This document shows positions 7,878-16,313 of a stretch of 64,000 bases of DNA, in pieces. Every line of letters begins with the position of its first letter. Position 1 is the first letter of the stretch. This DNA is from Ruminococcus flavefaciens MA2007 (GTDB lineage Bacteria; Bacillota; Clostridia; Oscillospirales; Ruminococcaceae): contig NZ_JHXF01000008.1 of assembly GCF_000621845.1 (NCBI RefSeq), forward strand, positions 62,001 to 126,000, in the 5' to 3' direction. Both the position numbers and the translations under genes were made by a program. Below the pieces are notes generated by a model that did not search any database, had not been told where the DNA came from, and was given only the letters and a program-made list of their open reading frames with translations.

Positions 7878-8972
7878 GTGAAAAAAAGATACAGCGTTCC
7901 GCTGATACTAATAGGACTAATGATAATCATAAACATTATCGCACGTTTCAGCCGTCCCTTTGCGGACTTCTACGTTACGAAAATATTCCCCCACATATCG
8001 GACTGCATATCCTTTGTCAGCGGAATTTTTCCATTTTCGCTGGGAGAAATGCTGACAGTTGCCGCTGTAGCTCTGGTAATATTCGGCATACCGCTGTTTC
8101 TTATACTGCTCATATTCGCAAAGGGCAGACGTAAGAAAATAGCCACATTTGCAGGCACATTTGCCCTGTGGATAATCTGCTACGTCACCGTTACCGAGAC
8201 CATGAACTGCTTCATAATGTACCAGTGTACGCCCTTTTCGGAGAAGTACTTCCCCGATTCCCACGAGCACACCGACGAGGAGATAACGGAGCTCTATGGT
8301 GCGCTGATAAAAAAGTGCAACGAGCTTGCAAAGGAAGTGCCCCGTGATGACAAGGGTTGTTTTACTCTTACCTGTGATTTCAAAAGCGAAGCCCGTACCG
8401 CCATGAAACGGGCAGGGGAGAAATACCCTCAGCTCCGCGGCTATTACCCGAATCCCAAACCCATACAGTTCTCATACTTCATGAGTCAGTCCAATCTGAC
8501 GGGAATTTACCTGCCCTACACTATCGAAGCCAACTACAACGACGATATGGTAAGGGCGAATCTTCCGTCAACGGTCTGCCATGAGCTTGCTCATCTGAAA
8601 GGCTTCATACAGGAGGACGAAGCCAACTTTATCTCATTTGCTGCGGCTACAGGCAGCGATAACGTGGAATTTCAGTATTCGGGCTACCTTGACGCTCTTG
8701 AGTACGTACATAATGCGGTCTGGGAGAACGAGATAGAAACGGCTATGCCTCTTTCGGAGTATATCTCAGATGAGGTCCTCAGCGACTGGTTCAGATTCAT
8801 GCCCGAGAATTACTGGGAGGATAACGCCGATAAGGAGGTCATCTCCACCGAGGCAGTAAGTGAAGTATCCACCGCAGCGATAGATACCAATATCCGCATG
8901 AACGGCAGAGACGACGGTATCCGTGCATATTCAATGGTAGTGAACCTGCTGCTGGACTATTATTACCCGTAA
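7878..8972 (+). CDS. DUF3810-type membrane metalloprotease-like protein
   Basis: 364 residues starting with GTG behind GGGAGG. Three hydrophobic segments lie near residues 5-22, 55-80 and 90-108. A soluble domain follows with CHELAHLKGFIQEDEANF at about 235-253, which matches the HExxH zinc-protease pattern (HELAH) with a downstream Glu. This layout is that of the DUF3810 family, whose substrates are unknown to me. The C-terminus is Ser/Thr/Glu-rich (EVISTEAVSEVSTAAI). It heads a likely two-gene unit with the lipoprotein 29 bases downstream. Confidence 0.88.
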   Translation: MKKRYSVPLILIGLMIIINIIARFSRPFADFYVTKIFPHISDCISFVSGIFPFSLGEMLTVAAVALVIFGIPLFLILLIFAKGRRKKIATFAGTFALWIICYVTVTETMNCFIMYQCTPFSEKYFPDSHEHTDEEITELYGALIKKCNELAKEVPRDDKGCFTLTCDFKSEARTAMKRAGEKYPQLRGYYPNPKPIQFSYFMSQSNLTGIYLPYTIEANYNDDMVRANLPSTVCHELAHLKGFIQEDEANFISFAAATGSDNVEFQYSGYLDALEYVHNAVWENEIETAMPLSEYISDEVLSDWFRFMPENYWEDNADKEVISTEAVSEVSTAAIDTNIRMNGRDDGIRAYSMVVNLLLDYYYP

Positions 8973-9001
8973 GAACTGAACATAATAAAGGAGAAGTAAA
9001 A

Positions 9002-10180
9002 ATGAAAAAAATAATTGCAGGAATCATCGCAGTAACAGCTGTACTATGTACATTTGCAGGTTGTGGAAAGCAAGGCATGGAAAATCAGACTTTGGACTCT
9101 TCTTCCGAAACAACGACTATACAGGAGACAACAGAAGCCGAGACTACAGAACCGCTTACCGAAATGGCAGGATACAGCTCATATGAGGAGCTGGTAAAGG
9201 ATTTCGTGGAGGCATATGCGGCAAATGACCGCAAAAAGACTCTTTATATGCAGTATCCCGACGACTGTGAGGATATTATCAGGGTAAAAATGAACGGCGA
9301 GGAAGACCTTGATACCGGTCTGGCAGACGATTGGACGGAAGATGAAGCTATTTCAGATATGCAATACGCGCTGTACGAGAACTACATTGAGGACGAAAAG
9401 GTCACCTTCAATGGTATCGTCAGCGCAGAGCCTCTTATGGCGTCCGAAGTGTACGCAATAGAGCGTAACCGTGACATTATTGCAGGCCTCAAAAGATATA
9501 TCAGAAAGAAAGGCGGTCCTGATAATATTGACCGCTATGAGCTTACCGAGGTAGAGTCTGACATTATAAGCGAAGACATTTCGGAAAGATGTGAAATTGA
9601 AGAGGGCTATTTTGTGACCTTTGAGCTGAAGGACGAAAATACAGGCGAGGTCTCACAGGGCGTGATGTGTGTGTTCCGTATTAAGGGCGAAAGCTGGAAG
9701 GTGAACGTCCTTGACGCTTCGGGCAATGTCATACGCGGCAGGAGCGATTTTGCGGATTCTGTGGCAAGCCGTGTCCATTGGGCTGCAAATGACACTCTTA
9801 TTGAAATTGACGAGAAGCAGCTTTATGCTGCGACACACGCAGAGCCTGCGACACACGCAGAAGCTGCGTATATTGCAGGCTCTGATGACAGCTTATGCTT
9901 TAATGCTCCCGAAAGCTTTGACGCGGCTTTTTTCAGGGAGAGAGCAGGCAGCTATATGAGCGATATCTCCGAGTTTAACTGGTTTGTTGTGGTATATAAG
10001 GGCGCGGCTGTTTACTGTGCTGTTGAAAATAAAGACGGAGCGGGATATACAGGTGTTTATCCGCCGAATAAGTTTTTTAACGGCATAAATGAAAAAGGTC
10101 ATGTAGATTACAGCGAAAAAACTGAGCAGAAAACGCTGAAAGAGCTGTATGATATCTGCGCTGAAGATATCGGAAAATAA
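9002..10180 (+). CDS. Lipoprotein of unknown function
   Basis: 392 residues. The lipobox is FAGC with Cys 21, followed by a Thr/Glu-rich linker (about 29-60, ETTTIQETTEAETTE). The mature body has alpha/beta character. EELVKDFVEAYAANDRKKTL recalls proteins with NTF2-like or DUF-type accumulation domains, but I cannot name it. A tandem direct repeat ATHAEPATHAEAAY lies near residue 280. GGAGAAG is 5 bases before the ATG. It sits 29 bases after the DUF3810 gene and is probably cotranscribed. Confidence 0.85.
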   Translation: MKKIIAGIIAVTAVLCTFAGCGKQGMENQTLDSSSETTTIQETTEAETTEPLTEMAGYSSYEELVKDFVEAYAANDRKKTLYMQYPDDCEDIIRVKMNGEEDLDTGLADDWTEDEAISDMQYALYENYIEDEKVTFNGIVSAEPLMASEVYAIERNRDIIAGLKRYIRKKGGPDNIDRYELTEVESDIISEDISERCEIEEGYFVTFELKDENTGEVSQGVMCVFRIKGESWKVNVLDASGNVIRGRSDFADSVASRVHWAANDTLIEIDEKQLYAATHAEPATHAEAAYIAGSDDSLCFNAPESFDAAFFRERAGSYMSDISEFNWFVVVYKGAAVYCAVENKDGAGYTGVYPPNKFFNGINEKGHVDYSEKTEQKTLKELYDICAEDIGK

Positions 10181-10187
10181 ACAGTTC

Positions 10188-10217
10188 GGCATATAACAGT
10201 CAGCCTCCGAATATAAT
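10188..10217 (+). promoter_or_regulatory. Possible SigE-type sporulation promoter for yabP
   Basis: GGCATATA (10188-10195), 14 bases, AATATAAT (10210-10217) resemble the mother-cell SigE pattern (GTCATAT-like, then CATACAAT-like). yabP and yabQ of Bacillus subtilis are SigE-controlled, so the match is plausible, but the -10 is also SigA-like. Confidence 0.4.
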
Positions 10218-10245
10218 TCAAGTATCAAATATCGGAGGTAAGACT

Positions 10246-10524
10246 ATGCAGGACAAGACCGTTAAACAAAACCACAATATGATACTGGAGAATCGCAAAA
10301 GCCTGAGTATTTCGGGAATAACCGACGTTGACAGCTTCGACGATAGGGAGATAATCCTCTATACTCAGCTCGGTGAGCTGACCATTCAGGGACGTGAGCT
10401 CCATATCGACGCCATGAGCGTCGAGACTGGGGACATGACCATAACAGGCGATATATGGGCGCTTATCTACGGCGACAAGGATAAGAAAGGTCCTATATCA
10501 GCACTGGGGAAGCTGTTCAGATGA
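10246..10524 (+). CDS. yabP: Spore coat-associated protein YabP
   Basis: 92 residues, the family's usual size. The beta-rich fold contains ILENRKSLSISGITDVDSFD and LGELTIQGRELHI, characteristic of YabP/YqfC proteins, which are needed for spore morphogenesis in the mother cell. GGAGG precedes the ATG by 8 bases. It overlaps yabQ by 4 bases, and divIC and yabR follow as in B. subtilis. Confidence 0.93.
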   Translation: MQDKTVKQNHNMILENRKSLSISGITDVDSFDDREIILYTQLGELTIQGRELHIDAMSVETGDMTITGDIWALIYGDKDKKGPISALGKLFR

Positions 10525-11108
10525 CTATCCCCGAGACCTATTTCACCGTCAGCGAGGAGCTCCGGTTATTCGGGCTTTCCTGCCTTCTTGGAGCTGTAAT
10601 TGGCGTAGCTTACGACGTGCTTCGGGTGCTCAGGCTTATGCTGCCACATAACAGCTTTCTCGTGGCAGCCGAAGACATCGGATTTTTAGGGCTCTGTGCT
10701 GTGGCTCTGACGGCTTTTTCAAACGCCGCCGCAAGGGGAGAGATGAGGCTTTATTTCGCTGTGGGCAGCGTTCTCGGCTTCACTCTGTATTTTTTTACCG
10801 TGGGGAGAGCTGTCAATGCCACTTTGCGGAAGCTTTTCTCGCTTTTAGGAGCTGCTTTGAAGCTGATTTTCAGACCGTTAGGAGCATTTTTTGCACTTCT
10901 TCGTGCAAAAGCTATTGTTAAATTTGTAGGAAATCTCCAAATTATTGTTAAACCACTTAAAAAAATAAAAATAGTATTGCTAAACAGGCGGCTTCTGTTG
11001 TATAATAAAATGGCAAATAAAAAGAGAAAGAACGTGAAAAGCGTTGCGCAAAAAAATGAAACACGAAAAACAGGAGAAAAAAGGTCTGTTCAACGGCGCT
11101 CTCGTTAA
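10521..11108 (+). CDS. yabQ: Spore cortex biosynthesis protein YabQ
   Basis: 195 residues. The membrane segments fall at about 13-32, 45-63 and 70-95, with FGLSCLLGAVIGVAYDVLR, a YabQ signature, at the N-terminus. YabQ locates in the forespore membranes and is needed for cortex formation. The tail beyond residue 160 is very basic (NKKRKNVKSVAQKNETRK). The start overlaps yabP by 4 bases, indicating translational coupling. The final 53 bases also encode the start of divIC in another frame, and a SigA-type promoter lies inside the gene at 10977. Confidence 0.9.
   Translation: MTIPETYFTVSEELRLFGLSCLLGAVIGVAYDVLRVLRLMLPHNSFLVAAEDIGFLGLCAVALTAFSNAAARGEMRLYFAVGSVLGFTLYFFTVGRAVNATLRKLFSLLGAALKLIFRPLGAFFALLRAKAIVKFVGNLQIIVKPLKKIKIVLLNRRLLLYNKMANKKRKNVKSVAQKNETRKTGEKRSVQRRSR
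10977..11006 (+). promoter_or_regulatory. SigA-type promoter inside yabQ for divIC
   Basis: TTGCTA (10977-10982), 18 bases, TATAAT (11001-11006), 50 bases before the divIC start. It would give vegetative expression of divIC-yabR independent of sporulation. Confidence 0.7.
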
Positions 11109-11358
11109 ATTAGCCGCAGTTGCCGTGTTTATCGGCTGCTTAGTTCTTTATGTTACTACCAATAAAGACTGCGAAGCAAAGGAAGAGCAAATGGCGCGGA
11201 TACAGACTAAAATAGACGCATATGAGACCGAAAATGCCGAGCTGCAGCGTGTCCTTGACAGTGACGACCTCAATGAGTATATGGAAAAGGTCGCACTTGA
11301 GGAGAGAGGCTATGCCTATCCCGACGAGCGCAGATTCTACGACACGACAAGGGATTAA
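11056..11358 (+). CDS. divIC: Septum formation initiator (DivIC/FtsB type)
   Basis: About 100 residues with the DivIC layout: a short basic cytoplasmic tail, one membrane segment (VKLAAVAVFIGCLVLYVTT, about 18-36), then a coiled coil (AKEEQMARIQTKIDAYETEN) and an EYMEKVALEERGYAYPDE end. It joins FtsL and DivIB in the divisome. The ATG at 11056 is chosen; an upstream TTG at 11044 is also in frame, and neither has a good ribosome site. The gene overlaps yabQ by 53 bases and lies between yabQ and yabR as in Bacillus. Confidence 0.9.
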   Translation: MKHEKQEKKGLFNGALVKLAAVAVFIGCLVLYVTTNKDCEAKEEQMARIQTKIDAYETENAELQRVLDSDDLNEYMEKVALEERGYAYPDERRFYDTTRD

Positions 11359-11398
11359 TAGGATCCGAGCGATCCATAAAAAGGAGTTATAAATATTT

Positions 11399-11926
11399 AT
11401 GCAGCTGGAAATAGGTAAGGTTTACAATGGAAAGGTCAAGGGTATCACTCAGTACGGAGCTTTCGTGGATATCGAGGGCGGAGGTACGGGAATGGTGCAT
11501 ATTTCCGAGATAGCCAATACATATGTAAACGATATCCGCGAACATCTTACAGAGGAGCAGGAAGTCAAGGTCAAGGTCATCGGCATCAACGAGGCAGGAA
11601 AGGTAAGCCTTTCCATCAAGAAGGCTTCCGAGAACGGCGACGCACAGCCCCGTCAGCGCAGATTTGACAAAGGTCAGGGCAAGTTTGACAAGGGCGATAA
11701 GGGCGGCGAAAGATTCGACAAGGGCGAGCGCAGCTTTGATAAGGGCGACAAGAATAATGAGCGTCCTCAGCGCAGCAAGCCTGTTATCTGGGAGCCCAAG
11801 AAGCAGATACCTCCGTCAGAGATGACATTTGAGGATATGATGTCACGCTTCAAGCAGACCAGTGAGGAGCGTATGTGCGACCTCAAGCGCAGTACCGACA
11901 GAAAGAACGGTACAAGAAGAAAGTAA
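11399..11926 (+). CDS. yabR: S1 domain RNA-binding protein, YabR type, with FDKG repeats
   Basis: 175 residues. An S1 domain covers about 1-70 (GKVYNGKVKGITQYGAFVDI, GMVHISEIA, VKVKVIGINEAGKVSLSIKK). A basic low-complexity middle (about 83-125) follows, with RFDKG, KFDKG, ERFDKG and SFDKG repeats, then a conserved tail (TFEDMMSRFKQTSEERMCDL). S1 domains bind RNA; Bacillus YabR is thought to associate with RNA or ribosomes. GGAG precedes the ATG by 12 bases. The gene ends the yabP-yabQ-divIC-yabR group at a terminator. Confidence 0.9.
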   Translation: MQLEIGKVYNGKVKGITQYGAFVDIEGGGTGMVHISEIANTYVNDIREHLTEEQEVKVKVIGINEAGKVSLSIKKASENGDAQPRQRRFDKGQGKFDKGDKGGERFDKGERSFDKGDKNNERPQRSKPVIWEPKKQIPPSEMTFEDMMSRFKQTSEERMCDLKRSTDRKNGTRRK

Positions 11927-11931
11927 TGCAG

Positions 11932-11957
11932 AGCCGTCCGATGAGGACGGCTTTTTT
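11932..11957 (+). terminator. Intrinsic terminator after yabR
   Basis: GCCGTCC, GATG loop, GGACGGC, then TTTTTT. Confidence 0.9.
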
Positions 11958-11961
11958 GCAC

Positions 11962-11990
11962 TTGCTATTTTTTTAGTTTTATGATATAAT
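11962..11990 (+). promoter_or_regulatory. SigA-type promoter
   Basis: TTGCTA (11962-11967), 17 bases, TATAAT (11985-11990); directly after the yabR terminator and before repeat element C and the gene at 12138. Confidence 0.75.
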
Positions 11991-12008
11991 ACTTATAAAA
12001 CAGCGTAA

Positions 12009-12119
12009 AGTTGAGAGATGAGAGTTGAAAGTTATGGTGTCGCCTATGGCGACATTATTTGAATAATATGAGCGAAGCGAATACATCAACTCTCAACTCT
12101 TCACTCTCAACTTTCAACT
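12009..12119. repeat. Element C copy 1
   Basis: About 110 bases framed by inverted AGTTGAGAG / CTCTCAACT arms, with a GTCGCCTATGGCGAC hairpin and a GAGCGAAGCGAA core. A copy in opposite orientation lies at 14484-14590 and a half copy at 50036-50110. Here it forms the 5' untranslated region of the next gene. Confidence 0.75.
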
Positions 12120-12137
12120 AAACCGATAGGTGATCTA

Positions 12138-12917
12138 ATGGACGAATATATGAACGAGGAACTGCGCGAAAAGCCAAATCACGCGCACTATCCTATATGC
12201 CGCGGCAGGCTCTCGGATATCGAAAAGCACAGCCGCCAGATATTCTTTTATACTCTCATTGTCTGTGTGATAATGGCTTTTTTTTCGGTCCTCTGCGTAC
12301 CTATGCACGTTATAGGCTGGCTGCCGATGATTTTCAACAGCGAGGAGATAAGCAAGGGCGCTTTCAATGTCAGCTTCGGCTTTGGCTTCACACAGGTGCT
12401 GTGCTGTGTGGCTATAGTTGTGTTTTCAGTGCTTAATCTGGGAAAACGCAAGACTTTTGGCATTGTATTGTTTGTGATATATATGGTCCTGACGATAAGC
12501 TCGATATTTTTTACGCTTACGGGCTTGGATGTTATAACTACCATTATCGGCATTATGGGAATGTACTACTGCCGCGGAGTTTTCAGAGACGGCAAGGATT
12601 ATCAGCAGCTCGCGAATACAGAGGGTTTTCCTATGTTCAGCGTCGTTCTGGCTGAATACGACGACCAGAAGGGGAAACCGAACTTCCTGCACACAAAGAG
12701 CGGCAAGGATTATTACGATTCGATGAATCAGCAGAGCGCCGCTCCTGCCGCGCCTGTTCAACAGCCGCAGAGCTATGTCAAGCCGCAGAACCCACTTGGC
12801 AATATGCCCGAGCTCAATACGTCGGGTATGTCGCGTTCAGGCGCTTCTGAGGGCTTGTTCAAGCCAAAATCAGGAAAAGAGGGGACTATTTCTTTCAGTC
12901 CGTTAAAACTCAGATAA
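12138..12917 (+). CDS. Multi-pass membrane protein, unknown function
   Basis: 259 residues. Four hydrophobic segments fall near 33-62, 75-98, 106-123 and 126-142. The N-terminal part before the first segment is charged (KPNHAHYPICRGRLSDIEKHS). The C-terminal 80 residues are hydrophilic and rich in Pro/Gln/Ala (AAPAAPVQQPQSYVKPQNP), likely a cytoplasmic disordered tail. No enzymatic motif was recognised. A TAGGTGATCTA leader precedes the ATG. It is 12 bases upstream of the YifB gene and is likely cotranscribed. Confidence 0.8.
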   Translation: MDEYMNEELREKPNHAHYPICRGRLSDIEKHSRQIFFYTLIVCVIMAFFSVLCVPMHVIGWLPMIFNSEEISKGAFNVSFGFGFTQVLCCVAIVVFSVLNLGKRKTFGIVLFVIYMVLTISSIFFTLTGLDVITTIIGIMGMYYCRGVFRDGKDYQQLANTEGFPMFSVVLAEYDDQKGKPNFLHTKSGKDYYDSMNQQSAAPAAPVQQPQSYVKPQNPLGNMPELNTSGMSRSGASEGLFKPKSGKEGTISFSPLKLR

Positions 12918-12929
12918 GGGGGACATACT

Positions 12930-14456
12930 ATGTTTGCAAAGGTTTCAAGTCTTGGACTTTTCGGGCTTAACGCCTTTCCTGTAGATGTAGAGATTGATAT
13001 CAGCCGCGGAAATCCCATGTTTGAGATAGTCGGACTTCCCGATACTGTCGTAAAAGAGAGCCGCGAGCGTATCCGCGCCGCACTGCGCTCATGCAGTATC
13101 AGCTTTCCTGTGGCTTCGGTCATGATAAATCTTGCTCCCGCAGACACGAAAAAGAGCGGCTCGGTTCACGATATGGCGATATTTATGGCTGTACTCCGCG
13201 GTATGAGAATGATAACCGAGGACACCGACGGCTGTTCGTTCATCGGAGAGATATCTCTCAACGGCGATATCCGCCGCATAAACGGAGTTCTTCCCATGGT
13301 CATGCTTGCCCGTGAAACAGGCATAAAGTCGGTATTTGTGCCTGCTGAGAACGCCAAGGAGGCTTCTGTTATCGACGGCGTGGACATTTATGCAGTCCAT
13401 AATGCAGAGGAGCTTATCCGACATTTCCGAAATGAGGAGCTTCTCACTCCCTGCGAACACTATATACCGCCCGAAGCGGCGTACAACGAGCCGCTGGACT
13501 TTGCCGACGTAAGAGGTCAGCAGTCCGCGAAAAAGGCTCTGGAAATAGCCGCGGCAGGCGGACACAATGCCCTGCTCATAGGCTCGCCCGGAAGCGGCAA
13601 GAGTATGCTTGCAAAGCGTATGCCGTCAATACTTCCGCCCCTGACCTTTGAGGAAGCTCTTGAAACTACGAAAATACATTCAATTTCGGGATTACTTACT
13701 CCCGAAATGCCCATAATAACAAAAAGACCTTTCCGCTCGCCCCACCACACCATATCCTCGGCAGGTCTTGCAGGCGGCGGAACAGTTCCTCACCCGGGAG
13801 AGGTGTCACTTGCTCATAACGGACTTCTCTTTCTGGACGAGCTTGCGGAGTTTGACCGCAAAACGCTGGAGATACTCCGTCAGCCATTGGAGGACAGAAA
13901 GGTTACTATCGCCCGTGCCTCGGGTACGGTGACTTATCCGTGTACGATAATGCTCATAGGAGCTATGAACCCATGTCCCTGCGGATATTACGGACACCCC
14001 AAGCGCAAATGCATATGTCCGAAAAACAAGGTAACGGGATATCTCTCCAAGATATCGGGACCGCTGCTTGACCGCTTTGACCTCCATATCGAGGTAGCTC
14101 CCGTGGAGTTCGGCGACCTTGCTTCAAAGGCAAAGGAGGAGAGCTCAGCAGATATCAGAAAGCGCGTTGTAGCGGCAAGAGCCATACAGGAGGAGCGCTT
14201 CAGGGATACGGGTATAACCTGCAATGCACTGATAACTCCCGATAAATTGCAGGAATTCTGTCCTATGGACGAAGCGGCTGAGAAGCTGATGAAAAACGTC
14301 TTTGACAGACTTGGTCTCAGCGCGAGAGCCTATGACAGGATACTGAAAGTAGCTCGTACTATCGCGGATATAGACGGCTCTGAGGTCATACAGAAGCAGC
14401 ACGTTGCCACAGCGGCACAGTTCCGAAGCCTTGACCGTAAATACTGGAGCGAGTGA
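12930..14456 (+). CDS. comM: YifB/ComM family Mg-chelatase-like AAA ATPase
   Basis: 508 residues, the normal length. The N-terminal ChlI-like domain (MFAKVSSLGLFGLNAFPVDVE) is followed by the AAA core: Walker A IGSPGSGKSMLAKR near 212-226 and Walker B LLFLDELAEF near 300. A CPCGYYGHPKRKCICP cysteine motif and the C-terminal lid follow. Proteobacterial ComM is a hexameric helicase that aids branch migration during natural transformation; the role in clostridia is not established. AGGGGGACATACT precedes the ATG. Confidence 0.93.
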   Translation: MFAKVSSLGLFGLNAFPVDVEIDISRGNPMFEIVGLPDTVVKESRERIRAALRSCSISFPVASVMINLAPADTKKSGSVHDMAIFMAVLRGMRMITEDTDGCSFIGEISLNGDIRRINGVLPMVMLARETGIKSVFVPAENAKEASVIDGVDIYAVHNAEELIRHFRNEELLTPCEHYIPPEAAYNEPLDFADVRGQQSAKKALEIAAAGGHNALLIGSPGSGKSMLAKRMPSILPPLTFEEALETTKIHSISGLLTPEMPIITKRPFRSPHHTISSAGLAGGGTVPHPGEVSLAHNGLLFLDELAEFDRKTLEILRQPLEDRKVTIARASGTVTYPCTIMLIGAMNPCPCGYYGHPKRKCICPKNKVTGYLSKISGPLLDRFDLHIEVAPVEFGDLASKAKEESSADIRKRVVAARAIQEERFRDTGITCNALITPDKLQEFCPMDEAAEKLMKNVFDRLGLSARAYDRILKVARTIADIDGSEVIQKQHVATAAQFRSLDRKYWSE

Positions 14457-14483
14457 ATCAAAATTTGCATATCAATTTTTGAT

Positions 14484-14590
14484 TCAGTTTAGAGTTGAGG
14501 GTGAAGAGTTGAGAGCTGATGTGTTCGCTTCGCTCAAGTTATTTAAATATTGTCGCCGCAGGCGACTCCATAACTTTCAACTCTCAACTT
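14484..14590. repeat. Element C copy 2 (inverted)
   Basis: Reverse-orientation copy of the element at 12009: AGTTGAGAG arms, TGAGCGAAGCGAACACATC core and GTCGCCGCAGGCGAC hairpin. It begins 28 bases after the comM stop. Confidence 0.75.
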
Positions 14591-14616
14591 AAATACATTT
14601 TGAAAAGTGATTATGG

Positions 14617-14692
14617 TGTAGGGGCTGATGCCCACATCAGCCCGTGATGTTAAATATCTAATGCGGGGCGATGTAGGCATCGCCCCCTACAG
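14617..14692. repeat. Family B unit pair
   Basis: GTAGGGGCTGATGCCCACATCAGCCC faces an inverted partner ending in GCCCCCTAC. A CTAATCACTAATAACTAAC tract follows at 14698-14722. No promoter was recognised in 14457-14747, so rodA may be read from upstream. Confidence 0.75.
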
Positions 14693-14747
14693 ACTGCTAA
14701 TCACTAATAACTAACAACTAAAAAAGAAAGATAAACAAGGAGAAACA

Positions 14748-15905
14748 ATGAAATCGGCATTCAAAAAATTACCCTCGGGTAAGCACAGTATCGACGGAGG
14801 TCTGCTTTTTGCGGTGACGCTGTGCGCCGCTATCAGTACCCTGCTGATATATTCTATCACATACAACAAGGTCTTGGAGACCGTAGGTTCAAGCTACTGG
14901 AAAACACAGGCGTTTTCCATGGCGGCAGGTATCGTGGCTGCGGTAGTCATATCGTTCATAGACTACCGAAAGCTTGTGAAGCTGTGGGTGGTATTTGTTC
15001 CCGTAGCACTGGCGCTGACCGCCCTGACCTTTACATCTCTCGGTTACAGGCGTGAGGGCGCAGACGACCAGGCGTGGCTCAACCTCGGATTTATCCAGTT
15101 CCAGCCTTCGGAGGTGCTGAAGCTGGCGTTCATACTGACCTTCGGCTATCATCTCTCCCGTGACGAGGAGGAGATGAACAAGCCCCTGCATATGCTTCTG
15201 ATACTGATACACGGCATGATACCCATTGGTATCGTCGGCTTGCAGGGCGACTACGGAACGGCTATCGTTTTCGCAGGAATATTCGCATTCATGATATGCT
15301 CCGCAAAGATATCTTGGAAATACCTCGTTGCTGCGCCTTTTGTTGTGGCGGCAGGAGTAACGGCTATGTGGTTCTTTGTGCTCAGCGAGTTCCACAAGAA
15401 GCGTATACTCATACTTTTCCACCCCGGAACTGATCCCGAGTATATCGAGTATCAGCAGGACTTAGGTCTTGCGGCTCTTAAATCCGGCGGAGTCTTCGGC
15501 AAGGGACTTTTCGGAAAGCCTGACGATTATATCACTGTTCCTGAGATACACAACGACTTCATTTTTACCTATGCAGGTCAGGTATTCGGCTTTATCGGCA
15601 CTGTGGGACTTGTTATCATACTCGCCTATATCTGCCTTAAAATATTCGGCGACAGCCGCGTTTGCCGCGACCATCTGGGAAAATTCATCTGTATGGGTGC
15701 ATTCGGACTTATCCTTACCCACTGTATAATGAATATCGGCATGGTGCTCAAGGTAGCTCCTGTTATCGGAGTTCCGCTGCCGTTCCTAAGTGCAGGCGGT
15801 ACGGCTATGATAAGTATGTATGCTATTATCGGACTGGTGCTCAGCACCTACAGCCACAGAGCTGTCAATTACAACGTTTTCTATGACGAGGACGAAGATG
15901 ATTAA
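14748..15905 (+). CDS. rodA: RodA/FtsW/SpoVE-family peptidoglycan glycosyltransferase
   Basis: 385 residues, about ten membrane segments throughout. SEDS signatures are present: QAWLNLGFIQFQPSEVLKLA near 112-131, GDYGTAIVF near 166-174, DFIFTYAGQVFGFIG near 265-280, and the GVPLPFLSAGGTAM end motif near 340. These proteins polymerise lipid II with a class B PBP partner. The loop before the last segments carries FGKGLFGKPDDYITVPEIHNDF as in RodA. An AAGGAG ribosome site precedes the ATG. RodA is more likely than FtsW by sequence flavour, but I could not test this. Confidence 0.88.
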   Translation: MKSAFKKLPSGKHSIDGGLLFAVTLCAAISTLLIYSITYNKVLETVGSSYWKTQAFSMAAGIVAAVVISFIDYRKLVKLWVVFVPVALALTALTFTSLGYRREGADDQAWLNLGFIQFQPSEVLKLAFILTFGYHLSRDEEEMNKPLHMLLILIHGMIPIGIVGLQGDYGTAIVFAGIFAFMICSAKISWKYLVAAPFVVAAGVTAMWFFVLSEFHKKRILILFHPGTDPEYIEYQQDLGLAALKSGGVFGKGLFGKPDDYITVPEIHNDFIFTYAGQVFGFIGTVGLVIILAYICLKIFGDSRVCRDHLGKFICMGAFGLILTHCIMNIGMVLKVAPVIGVPLPFLSAGGTAMISMYAIIGLVLSTYSHRAVNYNVFYDEDEDD

Positions 15906-15906
15906 G

Positions 15907-15931
15907 AAAGAGCGCGAAAGCGCTCTTTTTT
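15907..15931 (+). terminator. Intrinsic terminator after rodA
   Basis: AGAGCG, CGAAAG, CGCTCT followed by TTTTTT. Confidence 0.85.
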
Positions 15932-16200
15932 AGTTGAGAGTTGAGAATTGAGAGTTGAGAGTTGTAGAAGCGGCATTTGTGTGAGAAGTAAGTAGTGGCA
16001 GATAATATCAGCTCCTGCATTCTCAATTTTGATGAATGTCCCTCTATATATACGCCGCAAAGACTGGTTTTTCAACGTAAATGCATTGAATGTGAATTAA
16101 TTTAAAAATAAAATTGTAACACTGCACAAAACGGTAATACCATAGCTGTGCAGAACTGACATAAAAGCTCCTTCCTATCTCCAATATATGCTGCTTTAGG
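15932..16200. repeat. Gene-free stretch with GTTGAGAGTT tract and a diverged repeat
   Basis: This part of the gap before the YGPP locus starts with a tract of GTTGAGA-type words (15935-15970), like the arms of element C. The part 16021-16130 (TCTATATATACGCCGCAAAG..) resembles 50115-50220 (TCTATATATACTCCGTAAAA..), with A/T-rich tails ending in AATTTACAACT or AATTGTAACACT. No gene was recognised. Confidence 0.5.
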
Positions 16201-16229
16201 TTGACAAAACGTTATATATGGAGTAAAAT
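16201..16229 (+). promoter_or_regulatory. SigA-type promoter of the YGPP/radical SAM locus
   Basis: TTGACA (16201-16206), 17 bases, TAAAAT (16224-16229), 85 bases before the first gene. Confidence 0.8.
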
Positions 16230-16313
16230 AATAGTATCTATATATGTCAGATAATAGCCGCTTTTGCGGTTGATACACGGCATACAGGCAACTCACGGCA
16301 GGGAGGGCTGTTT

